In this document: one piece after another, positions 6,619 through 12,148 of the stretch
How the letters are laid out: each line of letters opens with the position of its first letter
Position numbering within the stretch: position 1 is the first letter of the stretch
Origin: Verrucomicrobiota bacterium
GTDB taxonomy: Bacteria; Verrucomicrobiota; Verrucomicrobiia; Verrucomicrobiales; Akkermansiaceae
Length of the DNA: 14,992 nucleotides
Reading direction: 5' to 3'
Assembly (NCBI GenBank): GCA_008932955.1
Contig: WBXE01000035.1
Location: 1 to 14,992, forward strand
Made by a program: the position numbers and the translations under genes
The notes under the pieces: generated by a model
What the model was told of the DNA's origin: nothing
The model's database searches: none
Seen by the model: the letters and a program-made list of their open reading frames with translations, nothing else

Positions 6619-7287
6619 ATGCAAACGTTCGATACGACGGATGCCAACTTTGCGGCCGCGCGCAGGCAGATGGTCGCCGGGCAACTCGCGGTGTCTCACC
6701 GCGGCATCACCGACCGCCGGGTCTTACATGCGATGGCCAGCGTGCCGCGCCATGAATTTGTCCCTGTGGCGGAGCTCTGTCGGGCCTATGCGGACGGGCC
6801 CTTGCCGATTGGTTACGGACAGACGATGTCCCAGCCGTGCATCGTTGCCTTGATGACTCAGGAACTCACCCTACAAGCTGCCGACCGGGTTTTGGAAATT
6901 GGCACGGGCTCCGGTTATCAGGCTGCCGTGCTCGCACAGTTGGTAAAGCATGTCTATACGATTGAAATCGTCGCGGCGCTGGCCGCGCGTGCCGCCCGGG
7001 ATTTGCGCCGCCTGGGCTACTCCAATGTGTCTGTGCGTGCCGGCGACGGCTACAAGGGCTGGCCGGAACAGCCCCCCTTCGATGCGATCATTGTCACCTG
7101 CGCGCCAGAGCACATTCCGCAGCCCCTGGTGGAGCAACTTAAGGAGGGCGGTCGCATGGTTATCCCGGTCGGTCGACCGATGCACCAAGAACTCTACGTG
7201 CTGGAAAAATGCGACGGTGAAATCCACCAGCGCGAGTTGCTGGCCGTGCGCTTTGTCCCAATGACCGGCCAGAGGCCAGCGGACTGA
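6619..7287 (+). CDS. pcm: Protein-L-isoaspartate O-methyltransferase
   Basis: Pcm transfers a methyl group from S-adenosylmethionine to L-isoaspartyl residues in age-damaged proteins, starting their repair, in the cytoplasm. The 222-residue product has the normal length. PLPIGYGQTMSQPCIVALM contains the catalytic serine (Ser71), VLEIGTGSGYQAAVLAQL (91-108) is SAM-binding motif I, and DGYKGWPEQPPFDAIIVTCA and GGRMVIPVG are the later family motifs. I chose the ATG at 6619 because the product then starts just before the conserved RRQMVAGQL segment. The frame is open further up, but those residues do not look like Pcm or a signal peptide. No clear Shine-Dalgarno is present. It is followed 70 bases later by the metallo-beta-lactamase-fold gene on the same strand, a possible two-gene operon, and is divergent from dapL. 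Confidence 0.95.
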   Translation: MQTFDTTDANFAAARRQMVAGQLAVSHRGITDRRVLHAMASVPRHEFVPVAELCRAYADGPLPIGYGQTMSQPCIVALMTQELTLQAADRVLEIGTGSGYQAAVLAQLVKHVYTIEIVAALAARAARDLRRLGYSNVSVRAGDGYKGWPEQPPFDAIIVTCAPEHIPQPLVEQLKEGGRMVIPVGRPMHQELYVLEKCDGEIHQRELLAVRFVPMTGQRPAD

Positions 7288-7357
7288 TGCAACTACGCCC
7301 CCGGTCTTGCCTCGGCGCTTGCCAAGATCAGGGAGGGGGCGCAGGGTGAGCGGCGGA

Positions 7358-8134
7358 ATGCGATTTGTAGTACTTGGCAGTGGGAGTAGTGGCAATGCCG
7401 CGGTGGTCGAGTGCGGCCCACTGCGCCTGATGATTGATGCGGGCTTGAGTGCCAAACAACTCAACCTGCGCCTCGCCCAGGTGGGCATCGCGGCGGATTC
7501 GCTGGATGGGATTTTACTGACCCACGAGCACGGCGACCACGTGCGGGGCTTGAAGATTTTTCTCAAGCAACACCCGTTGCCGGTGTACGCCACAGCAGCC
7601 ACCGCGCAGGTGGTGCGCGAGGCCGGCATCCAAGGTGGCCAATGGAAAGTGTTTGAAGGCGGCCGCCCGTTTGTCATCGGTGCTGCCACCATTGATTCGT
7701 TCACAACCCAACACGATGCAGTCGATCCGGTAGGCTTCGTCATCCACCATCAAGCCAAACGCCTTGGCGTGCTCTCTGATACTGGCTTTATCACCCGCAG
7801 CGTCACCACCCATCTGCGCGACCTCAACGGCTTGTTTGTCGAGGCCAATTATGACGAAGCCTTGCTCGAGGCTGATACCAAGCGGCCGTGGTCGACCAAG
7901 CAACGCATCAGTTCTCGCCACGGTCATTTGTCAAACACGCAGGTGCTGGAGTTGGTGAGCGAAATTGCCCATCCTGCGCTTACGCGGGTGGTGCTCGGGC
8001 ATCTGAGCGCGGATTGCAACGGGCCGCAACTGGCGCTGGCATTGCTGCGCGAATGTCTGACCTCACTGGGACACCCCCAAACTCAAATCCATTGCGCCAG
8101 TGCCAGCGAGCCGAGCGAGTGGTTCGCCCTGTGA
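7358..8134 (+). CDS. Metallo-beta-lactamase-fold hydrolase, YycJ/WalJ-like
   Basis: A 258-residue cytoplasmic MBL-fold hydrolase. The start MRFVVLGSGSSGN is the hallmark N-terminus of the YycJ/WalJ group (COG1235-type), followed by LLTHEHGDHVRGL with the zinc motif HxHxDH (His56-His61). Later features include LGVLSDTGFIT (metal-bridging Asp), GLFVEANYDEALLE, SSRHGHLSNTQ and VVLGHLSADCNGPQLA (last His). These proteins are predicted nucleases or phosphodiesterases. Bacillus WalJ is encoded with the WalRK genes, but no two-component genes lie here, so that link should not be carried over. The ATG at 7358 starts the motif exactly. A GTG at 7346, preceded by the purine-rich GGGAGGGGG (7331-7339), would add four residues and is an alternative; this is the only gene of the window with a purine-rich tract near its start. 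Confidence 0.92.
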   Translation: MRFVVLGSGSSGNAAVVECGPLRLMIDAGLSAKQLNLRLAQVGIAADSLDGILLTHEHGDHVRGLKIFLKQHPLPVYATAATAQVVREAGIQGGQWKVFEGGRPFVIGAATIDSFTTQHDAVDPVGFVIHHQAKRLGVLSDTGFITRSVTTHLRDLNGLFVEANYDEALLEADTKRPWSTKQRISSRHGHLSNTQVLELVSEIAHPALTRVVLGHLSADCNGPQLALALLRECLTSLGHPQTQIHCASASEPSEWFAL

Positions 8135-8150
8135 GGCGATAGGCACGGAG

Positions 8151-8168
8151 CGCTGGCTTCAGCCGGCG
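8151..8168. terminator. Hairpin just after the MBL-fold hydrolase gene
   Basis: CGCTGGCT (8151-8158) and AGCCGGCG (8161-8168) can form an 8-pair stem with one G-U pair and a 2-base loop, 17 bases after the stop codon at 8134. There is no T-run after it, so it would have to act as an mRNA 3'-end stabiliser or Rho-assisted terminator. In DNA it may also be a dispersed repeat. Confidence 0.35.
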
Positions 8169-8243
8169 TGTCTGAGAACGGCGATGTGCATGAGATGCCT
8201 TGCGACAGTGACTATATCGCGGGCACTAAGCTGAAAGTATTTA

Positions 8244-8288
8244 GCTCCAGGCTCGCCTTTGCGCCTCTTGCGGAGCGCCAGCTGGAGC
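8244..8288. other. Inverted repeat in the convergent gap (GCTCCAG/CTGGAGC)
   Basis: GCTCCAG (8244-8250) and CTGGAGC (8282-8288) are perfect 7-base inverted arms around 31 bases. The gap 8135-8404 lies between convergent genes and carries no gene that I can recognise. A bidirectional termination or boundary role is possible but unproven. Confidence 0.4.
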
Positions 8289-8355
8289 CGGCCTGCCCAT
8301 GTTCCGTGCAAAGACCGCTGCGTGGCGTCCCCTTACTTGCACATCCCATGGGCAA

Positions 8356-8372
8356 GGGGGCAAAATGCCCCC
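8356..8372. terminator. GC-rich hairpin between convergent genes (GGGGGCA/TGCCCCC)
   Basis: GGGGGCA (8356-8362), loop AAA, and TGCCCCC (8366-8372) form a perfect 7-pair stem 33 bases beyond the stop of the leftward oxidoreductase gene (8405). It is symmetric, so it could serve transcripts from either side. No T-run follows on either strand, which lowers confidence that it is an intrinsic terminator. Confidence 0.35.
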
Positions 8373-8404
8373 CCTCCTCACGGAGTTTCGCAATGACTCA
8401 TGCT

Positions 8405-9742
8405 TTAGATGTGCCACGGGGCACGCATTTTTGTGCTGAGCAGTGCGGTGGCTTCGGGGTCGCCGATGATTTCCTGTTTGACCGCGTCCCACTTAAGGGG
8501 GCGTCCGACGACCGAGGCGATGTAGCCGAGATGGCCGGGCGTCTGCGAGCGATGGGCGATTTCCACTGGGGTGAGCGTGCGTTTGCGCGACTTGACGGAA
8601 TCGAGGAATTCCTTGTGATGGCCGGGGCTGTTGTAAAGTTGCACCTTGAGGCTGCCTTCCTTGTCGAGCTTTTGGATCTCGCGGATCCAATCCTTGTTGG
8701 AGGCCTCGATGACGCCGCGGTCCGCCCGCACCCAGCCATTGGGCCCAATCCATTTGGCGCCGCCTTGAATTTCCGGGTAGCCGCCGGCAATGACGTAATC
8801 GATGTCATTGGGGTACTTGCATTCGATGTGGTACTTGGTGGCGGTGTTCCAGACGTCGGTCTTGGCAGGAAACTCAGCGGTGGCTGAGACGGTCAGTGGT
8901 CCGACCGCATCGTCCGGGCCGCAGCCGAATTCCGGGTTGGCCAGGCCCCAATGGGCGATGTCGTTGTGGTGGCCGATCCAGTCCATGAGTTGGCCGCCGC
9001 CGGTATTGTAATTCCAGCGCCAGTTTTTGTGGAAGCGGCAGGGGTTGAAGGGCAGCATTTGCGAGGGGCCGATCCAGCGTTCGTAATCCACGCCGGCAGG
9101 TGGCTCGCAATCGGGCTTGGTCTTGCCGGTGCCTTCAAAATCGGCGTGGCCGGAGGGCAGGCCGACCTCGACGCGGGTGACCTTGCCGATGTAGCCGTTT
9201 TGCACCAATTCGGCGGCCCAGCGGAACGACGCCTGGGCCCGTTGCCAGGAACCGGTCTGCCAGATGCGGTGGTTTTTATGCACTGCATTGACCATGGCGA
9301 TGCCTTCGCTGAGGGTGTGGGAGAGTGGTTTTTCACAGAAAATATCCTTGCCGGCGTTGGCGGCGGCGATCGCCGGGATCGAGTGCCAGTGGTCGGGGGT
9401 GCAAATACACACCGCATCAATGTCGTTGCGGGCGATCAACTCCTCGAAATCCTTGTAGCCTTTGCAATCTTGGTTTTTGTAGTGGTCATTGACCCTTTTG
9501 ATGGCCTCATTGAGGTGTTTTTCATCCACATCGCAAACGGCTACCACCTGGCAGTCGCTCTGGCCCAGGAAGGATTGGAGGTTTTCAGTGCCCTGCCAAC
9601 CGACGCCAATGCAGCCAATGGTGATTTTTTTCGAGGGGGCGTCGGCGCCGAACAAGCGGCCCGGGAGGATAAGTGGGCCGGCGGCGGACGCTGCCAAGAG
9701 TTTTAGAACGCTGCGGCGGTCAGTAATGGTTGGGGTAGTCAT
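8405..9742 (-). CDS. Tat-exported Gfo/Idh/MocA family oxidoreductase
   Basis: A 445-residue NAD(P)-dependent sugar or polyol oxidoreductase related to glucose-fructose oxidoreductase. The N-terminus has a twin-arginine signal, DRRSVLKLL (Arg9, Arg10), followed by AASAAGPLILPG, so it is probably exported folded with its cofactor bound, as for Zymomonas GFOR. The Rossmann domain shows IGCIGVGWQG (42-51), VAVCDVD (67-73) and FCEKPLSHT with the family lysine Lys138. The C-terminal half has WRWNYNTGGGQLMDWIGHHN, the tail region typical of the many planctomycete/verrucomicrobial paralogues of this type. The substrate is unknown. The start ATG is preceded by CCCCCC and no Shine-Dalgarno. It is divergent from the tRNA-Leu and converges on the MBL-fold gene. 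Together with the cytoplasmic Gfo/Idh/MocA gene at 10850 it may belong to a sugar-oxidation route, but they are on opposite strands and not one operon. Confidence 0.93.
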   Translation of the reverse strand: MTTPTITDRRSVLKLLAASAAGPLILPGRLFGADAPSKKITIGCIGVGWQGTENLQSFLGQSDCQVVAVCDVDEKHLNEAIKRVNDHYKNQDCKGYKDFEELIARNDIDAVCICTPDHWHSIPAIAAANAGKDIFCEKPLSHTLSEGIAMVNAVHKNHRIWQTGSWQRAQASFRWAAELVQNGYIGKVTRVEVGLPSGHADFEGTGKTKPDCEPPAGVDYERWIGPSQMLPFNPCRFHKNWRWNYNTGGGQLMDWIGHHNDIAHWGLANPEFGCGPDDAVGPLTVSATAEFPAKTDVWNTATKYHIECKYPNDIDYVIAGGYPEIQGGAKWIGPNGWVRADRGVIEASNKDWIREIQKLDKEGSLKVQLYNSPGHHKEFLDSVKSRKRTLTPVEIAHRSQTPGHLGYIASVVGRPLKWDAVKQEIIGDPEATALLSTKMRAPWHI

Positions 9743-9842
9743 GGGGGGATTTGCTTGGTGTTAAGAACGGGCCTCGGGCCTCATCCCATTAAAACGTCGG
9801 CCGGCGCGGAAATATTTCAGATTTTTTCGGCACATTCAACAC

Positions 9843-9870
9843 TTGCGGGAGGCGCGGATCTGGCTATCAT
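9843..9870 (+). promoter_or_regulatory. Predicted sigma-70-type promoter of tRNA-Leu
   Basis: TTGCGG (9843-9848), a 16-base spacer and TATCAT (9865-9870; five of six matches to TATAAT) lie 11 bases upstream of the mature tRNA 5' end. Transcription would begin around 9876-9878, giving a very short 5' leader for RNase P. The -35 box matches only its TTG part. Confidence 0.55.
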
Positions 9871-9881
9871 GCTGGCCAGCC

Positions 9882-9963
9882 GCCGGGATGGCGAAATTGG
9901 TAGACGCGCTTGACTTAGGATCAAGTGGGGTAACCCTTGCAGGTTCGAGTCCTGTTCCCGGTA
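9882..9963 (+). tRNA. tRNA-Leu (anticodon UAG)
   Basis: The 82-base sequence folds into a complete class II tRNA. The acceptor GCCGGGA (9882-9888) pairs with TCCCGGT (9956-9962; first pair G-U) with discriminator A at 9963. The D stem is GCG/CGC, the anticodon stem CTTGA/TCAAG with loop CTTAGGA, giving anticodon TAG (9916-9918). A long variable arm containing GGGTAACCC follows, and the T arm is GCAGG-TTCGAGT-CCTGT. The long variable arm and discriminator A are leucine features. It reads CUA and probably other CUN codons. CCA is not encoded (ACT follows), so a CCA-adding enzyme must complete the 3' end. Confidence 0.97.
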
Positions 9964-9964
9964 C

Positions 9965-9978
9965 TTTTTGAGTTTTTT
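9965..9978 (+). terminator. T-tracts after tRNA-Leu
   Basis: Two T-runs, TTTTT (9965-9969) and TTTTTT (9973-9978), follow directly after the tRNA 3' end. The T arm and acceptor could act as the preceding hairpin for termination. If readthrough occurs, the downstream isomerase gene, whose ATG is 17 bases further on, could be transcribed from the tRNA promoter. Confidence 0.35.
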
Positions 9979-9995
9979 GCGCAAGTGCTAACCCG

Positions 9996-10853
9996 ATGCC
10001 CCAGCCACCATTTTGCCCATCCTTTGTGAGCCGTCTGGCAGTGTGCAGTTGGTCGCTGCGCCCGACCGATCCAGCCGATCTAGCCAACGAGTTGCGTGAG
10101 CTCGGAATTCTGCGGGCCCAGCTCGATCTGGACCCGCTGCGCGAAAATCCCGCCGTCTGGGGTGATCTGCCCGCGGTACTCGCCGATGCGGGAATCGAGG
10201 TTGTTTCGGGGATGTTTCGGACGGTGGGCGAGGACTACACGTCGCTGGAATCCATCCGCCGCAGCGGCGGCCTGGTGCCCGATGCCACTTGGGACGCTAA
10301 CTGGGCCAATCTGCAAGTCACCGTTCGAAATGCCTGCCGCCTCGCCATCCCCATCGTGATGACCCACGCCGGGTTCCTGCCGCACGAGCCGAGTGATCCG
10401 GCGTTCGCCAAATTGCTCGGGCGGATGCGCCAGGTGGCCCGGCTATTTGCCGACCACGGCCTGACGCTGTGCTGTGAAACCGGCCAGGAAAGTGCCGCGG
10501 GGCTGGTCAGCTTCCTTGACCACCTCGCCGAACCCAACGTGGCGGTGAATTTCGACCCCGCCAATATGCTCCTCTACAACAACGGCGACCCGATCGCCGC
10601 CCTGCGCAGCATCGGCCACCGCGTCAAGTCGTGCCATCTCAAGGATGCCACCGTCACCCCCACGCCCGGTAGTTGGGGCGAGGAAGTGCCCATCGGTTCC
10701 GGCCAAGTCGATTGGGCGGCGTTCTTCACCACTCTGGCCGAGCTGGATTACCGCGGGTTTCTCTGCTTCGAGCGCGAGGCCGGTGCCGCTCGCTCCGGCG
10801 ATATTGCCGCCGGCCGCGACTACCTCACTAACCTGTTACTAACAAAAGCATGA
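9996..10853 (+). CDS. Sugar phosphate isomerase/epimerase family protein (AP endonuclease 2-type TIM barrel)
   Basis: A 285-residue cytoplasmic TIM-barrel protein of the xylose-isomerase-like superfamily, whose members isomerise or epimerise sugars, keto-sugars or inositols. The four conserved metal ligands can be assigned: Glu161 in LCCETGQE, Asp187 in VNFDPANMLLYNNGDP, His214 in SCHLKDAT and Glu259 in LCFEREAG. VPIGSGQVDW just before the last ligand is another family hallmark. The N-terminus RLAVCSWSL is the first barrel strand. The start at 9996 is the only ATG in a suitable place; no Shine-Dalgarno precedes it. The gene lies 32 bases after tRNA-Leu and overlaps the next gene by four bases (ATGA), so the two are co-translated. 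The pairing with a Gfo/Idh/MocA dehydrogenase points to a shared sugar pathway; the exact substrate is unknown. Confidence 0.9.
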   Translation: MPQPPFCPSFVSRLAVCSWSLRPTDPADLANELRELGILRAQLDLDPLRENPAVWGDLPAVLADAGIEVVSGMFRTVGEDYTSLESIRRSGGLVPDATWDANWANLQVTVRNACRLAIPIVMTHAGFLPHEPSDPAFAKLLGRMRQVARLFADHGLTLCCETGQESAAGLVSFLDHLAEPNVAVNFDPANMLLYNNGDPIAALRSIGHRVKSCHLKDATVTPTPGSWGEEVPIGSGQVDWAAFFTTLAELDYRGFLCFEREAGAARSGDIAAGRDYLTNLLLTKA

Positions 10854-11875
10854 TCAACGTCGCTGTCGTCGGACTCGGGTTCATGGGCCACACTCACCTC
10901 AAGGCCTATCGCAAAATCCCCAATGCCCGCATCGCCGCGCTGTGTGATGCCGTGCACCTGCCCGTCGATGGCGTGCTCGCCGCCCCCGGTGGCAATATCG
11001 GCAGCGCCAACGATAGCCTCAGCTTTGATATGCGCGAGGTGAAGGCCACCCACGACTTTGCAGAATTATTAGCCGATCCGGCCATCGACTTGATAGATAT
11101 CTGTGTGCCGACGCTGGCGCACCCCAAGCTCGCCATTGCGGCGCTGCAGGCCGGCAAGCATGTGCTATGCGAAAAGCCGCTGGCGCGCACGGCGGCCGCT
11201 GCCCGCGAGATAGCCGCCGCGGCGGCCACCGCCAAAGGGTTTTTCATGCCGGGCATGTGCATCCGCTTCTGGCCCGAGTATGCTTGGATCAAGCAGGCCA
11301 TCGCGCAACAGACCTACGGGCGGGTACTTGCGGCGCGCTTCCGCCGGGTGTCCGAACCGCCGGCCTGGGGCCGCGAACATTTCTTCGACGGCGCAAAATC
11401 CGGTGGTGCCATCCTCGATTTACACATCCACGACGCGGATTTCGTCCAGTATTGCTTCGGCCGTCCCAGCGCGGTTTTTGCCCAGGGCTTCAGCCACTAC
11501 AGCGGGGAAATTGACCACGTGGTGGCGCAGTATCAAGTGGCTGGTGGTGCCGCGGTCTCGGCCGAAGGCGGCTGGGTGATGGGCGACGGCCACGGCTTTG
11601 AGATGGCCTACAGCGTCATTTTTGAAAATGCGACGGTTGACTTCAATTGCAACCGCGGTGGCGATAGTTTGCGTGTGTTTGAAAACGGCCAAGCGGCATG
11701 CAGCATTGCCCTACCACCCGGCGACGCCTATCTCGCCGAACTCAGTTATATGATCGAGTGCATCGCCACCCAGCAGCCACCCACCACCGTCACCGCCAGC
11801 GACGCCGCCAGCGCCGTCGAAATCTGCGAGGCCGAGGGCCAATCCATTCGCAGCGGCAAACTCGTCACCCTCTAA
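10850..11875 (+). CDS. Cytoplasmic Gfo/Idh/MocA family dehydrogenase
   Basis: A 341-residue NAD(P)-dependent oxidoreductase for a sugar or inositol-like substrate. The N-terminus INVAVVGLGFMGHTH is the Rossmann GxGxxG motif (Gly8-Gly13), IDICVPTLAHPKLAIAALQA is the usual strand-helix after it, and VLCEKPLA contains the family lysine Lys109. SGGAILDLHIHDADFVQYCFG in the second domain carries the Asp/His residues that bind and activate the substrate. Length is normal and there is no signal peptide, so it acts in the cytoplasm, unlike the Tat-exported paralogue at 8405-9742. Its ATG overlaps the stop of the TIM-barrel gene in ATGA, so translation is coupled and the two products are expected in similar amounts. 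After its stop comes an inverted-repeat element and then the unrelated secreted-protein gene. Confidence 0.94.
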   Translation: MINVAVVGLGFMGHTHLKAYRKIPNARIAALCDAVHLPVDGVLAAPGGNIGSANDSLSFDMREVKATHDFAELLADPAIDLIDICVPTLAHPKLAIAALQAGKHVLCEKPLARTAAAAREIAAAAATAKGFFMPGMCIRFWPEYAWIKQAIAQQTYGRVLAARFRRVSEPPAWGREHFFDGAKSGGAILDLHIHDADFVQYCFGRPSAVFAQGFSHYSGEIDHVVAQYQVAGGAAVSAEGGWVMGDGHGFEMAYSVIFENATVDFNCNRGGDSLRVFENGQAACSIALPPGDAYLAELSYMIECIATQQPPTTVTASDAASAVEICEAEGQSIRSGKLVTL

Positions 11876-11895
11876 CCGCCGCGGTCAATGGAATA

Positions 11896-12008
11896 CATTG
11901 TAGCGGCGGCCTGTGGCTGCCGATGCGAATGAGATGGGCGTTTGTGGAATGCGGCGGATGCATTGGCGCTCCATGGGCAGCGGCGGTCATAGACACGCCG
12001 TTACAATG
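11896..12008. repeat. 113-base element with imperfect 13-base terminal inverted repeats
   Basis: CATTGTAGCGGCG (11896-11908) and CGCCGTTACAATG (11996-12008) are inverted repeats matching at 12 of 13 positions. Inside, CGGCGGCC-TGT-GGCTGCCG (11904-11922) forms an 8-pair hairpin with one G-U, and CTGCC (11917-11921) faces GGCAG (11976-11980). The layout resembles a small non-autonomous palindromic repeat (REP/BIME- or MITE-like). I find no second full copy in this window and no target-site duplication beyond doubt. Confidence 0.7.
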
Positions 12009-12066
12009 CGCGCTCAGGATTTAGCTATTTCTTCTTTGTGACCCGTATGTGGCCCGTTATTTTCGT

Positions 12067-12094
12067 TTGCAAGCGGTCATTTTAACCTTAGAAT
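12067..12094 (+). promoter_or_regulatory. Predicted promoter of the secreted multidomain protein gene
   Basis: TTGCAA (12067-12072), a 16-base spacer and TAGAAT (12089-12094) match the sigma-70 consensus at four and five of six positions. Transcription would start near 12100, leaving a leader of about 48 bases before the ATG at 12149. The region 12010-12110 is A+T-rich compared with its surroundings. Confidence 0.45.
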
Positions 12095-12148
12095 AGCTGC
12101 CTATCGACAGTGCCGAATAAATCAAACGAGCAAACCCCACGCAACCCG

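Noticed and set aside
6276..6647. N-terminal extension of DapL
   Set aside because: The frame is open, but the residues do not resemble DapL, and the protein from 6275 already has the standard N-terminus and length.
8168..8887. Plus-strand open frame starting in the convergent gap
   Set aside because: Most of it is antisense to the oxidoreductase and the part in the gap shows no protein family features.
8951..9706. Plus-strand open frame (about 251 codons) opposite the Tat-exported oxidoreductase
   Set aside because: The opposite strand carries a complete Rossmann domain and Tat signal; this frame is a compositional shadow.
9796..9825. Promoter of the Tat-exported oxidoreductase (TTTAAT or TATTTC as -10 on the minus strand)
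   Set aside because: Neither candidate has a matching -35 box at acceptable spacing, so I did not list it.
9882..9963. tRNA as an integration site for a mobile element
   Set aside because: No integrase gene and no repeated copy of the tRNA 3' end were seen in the window.
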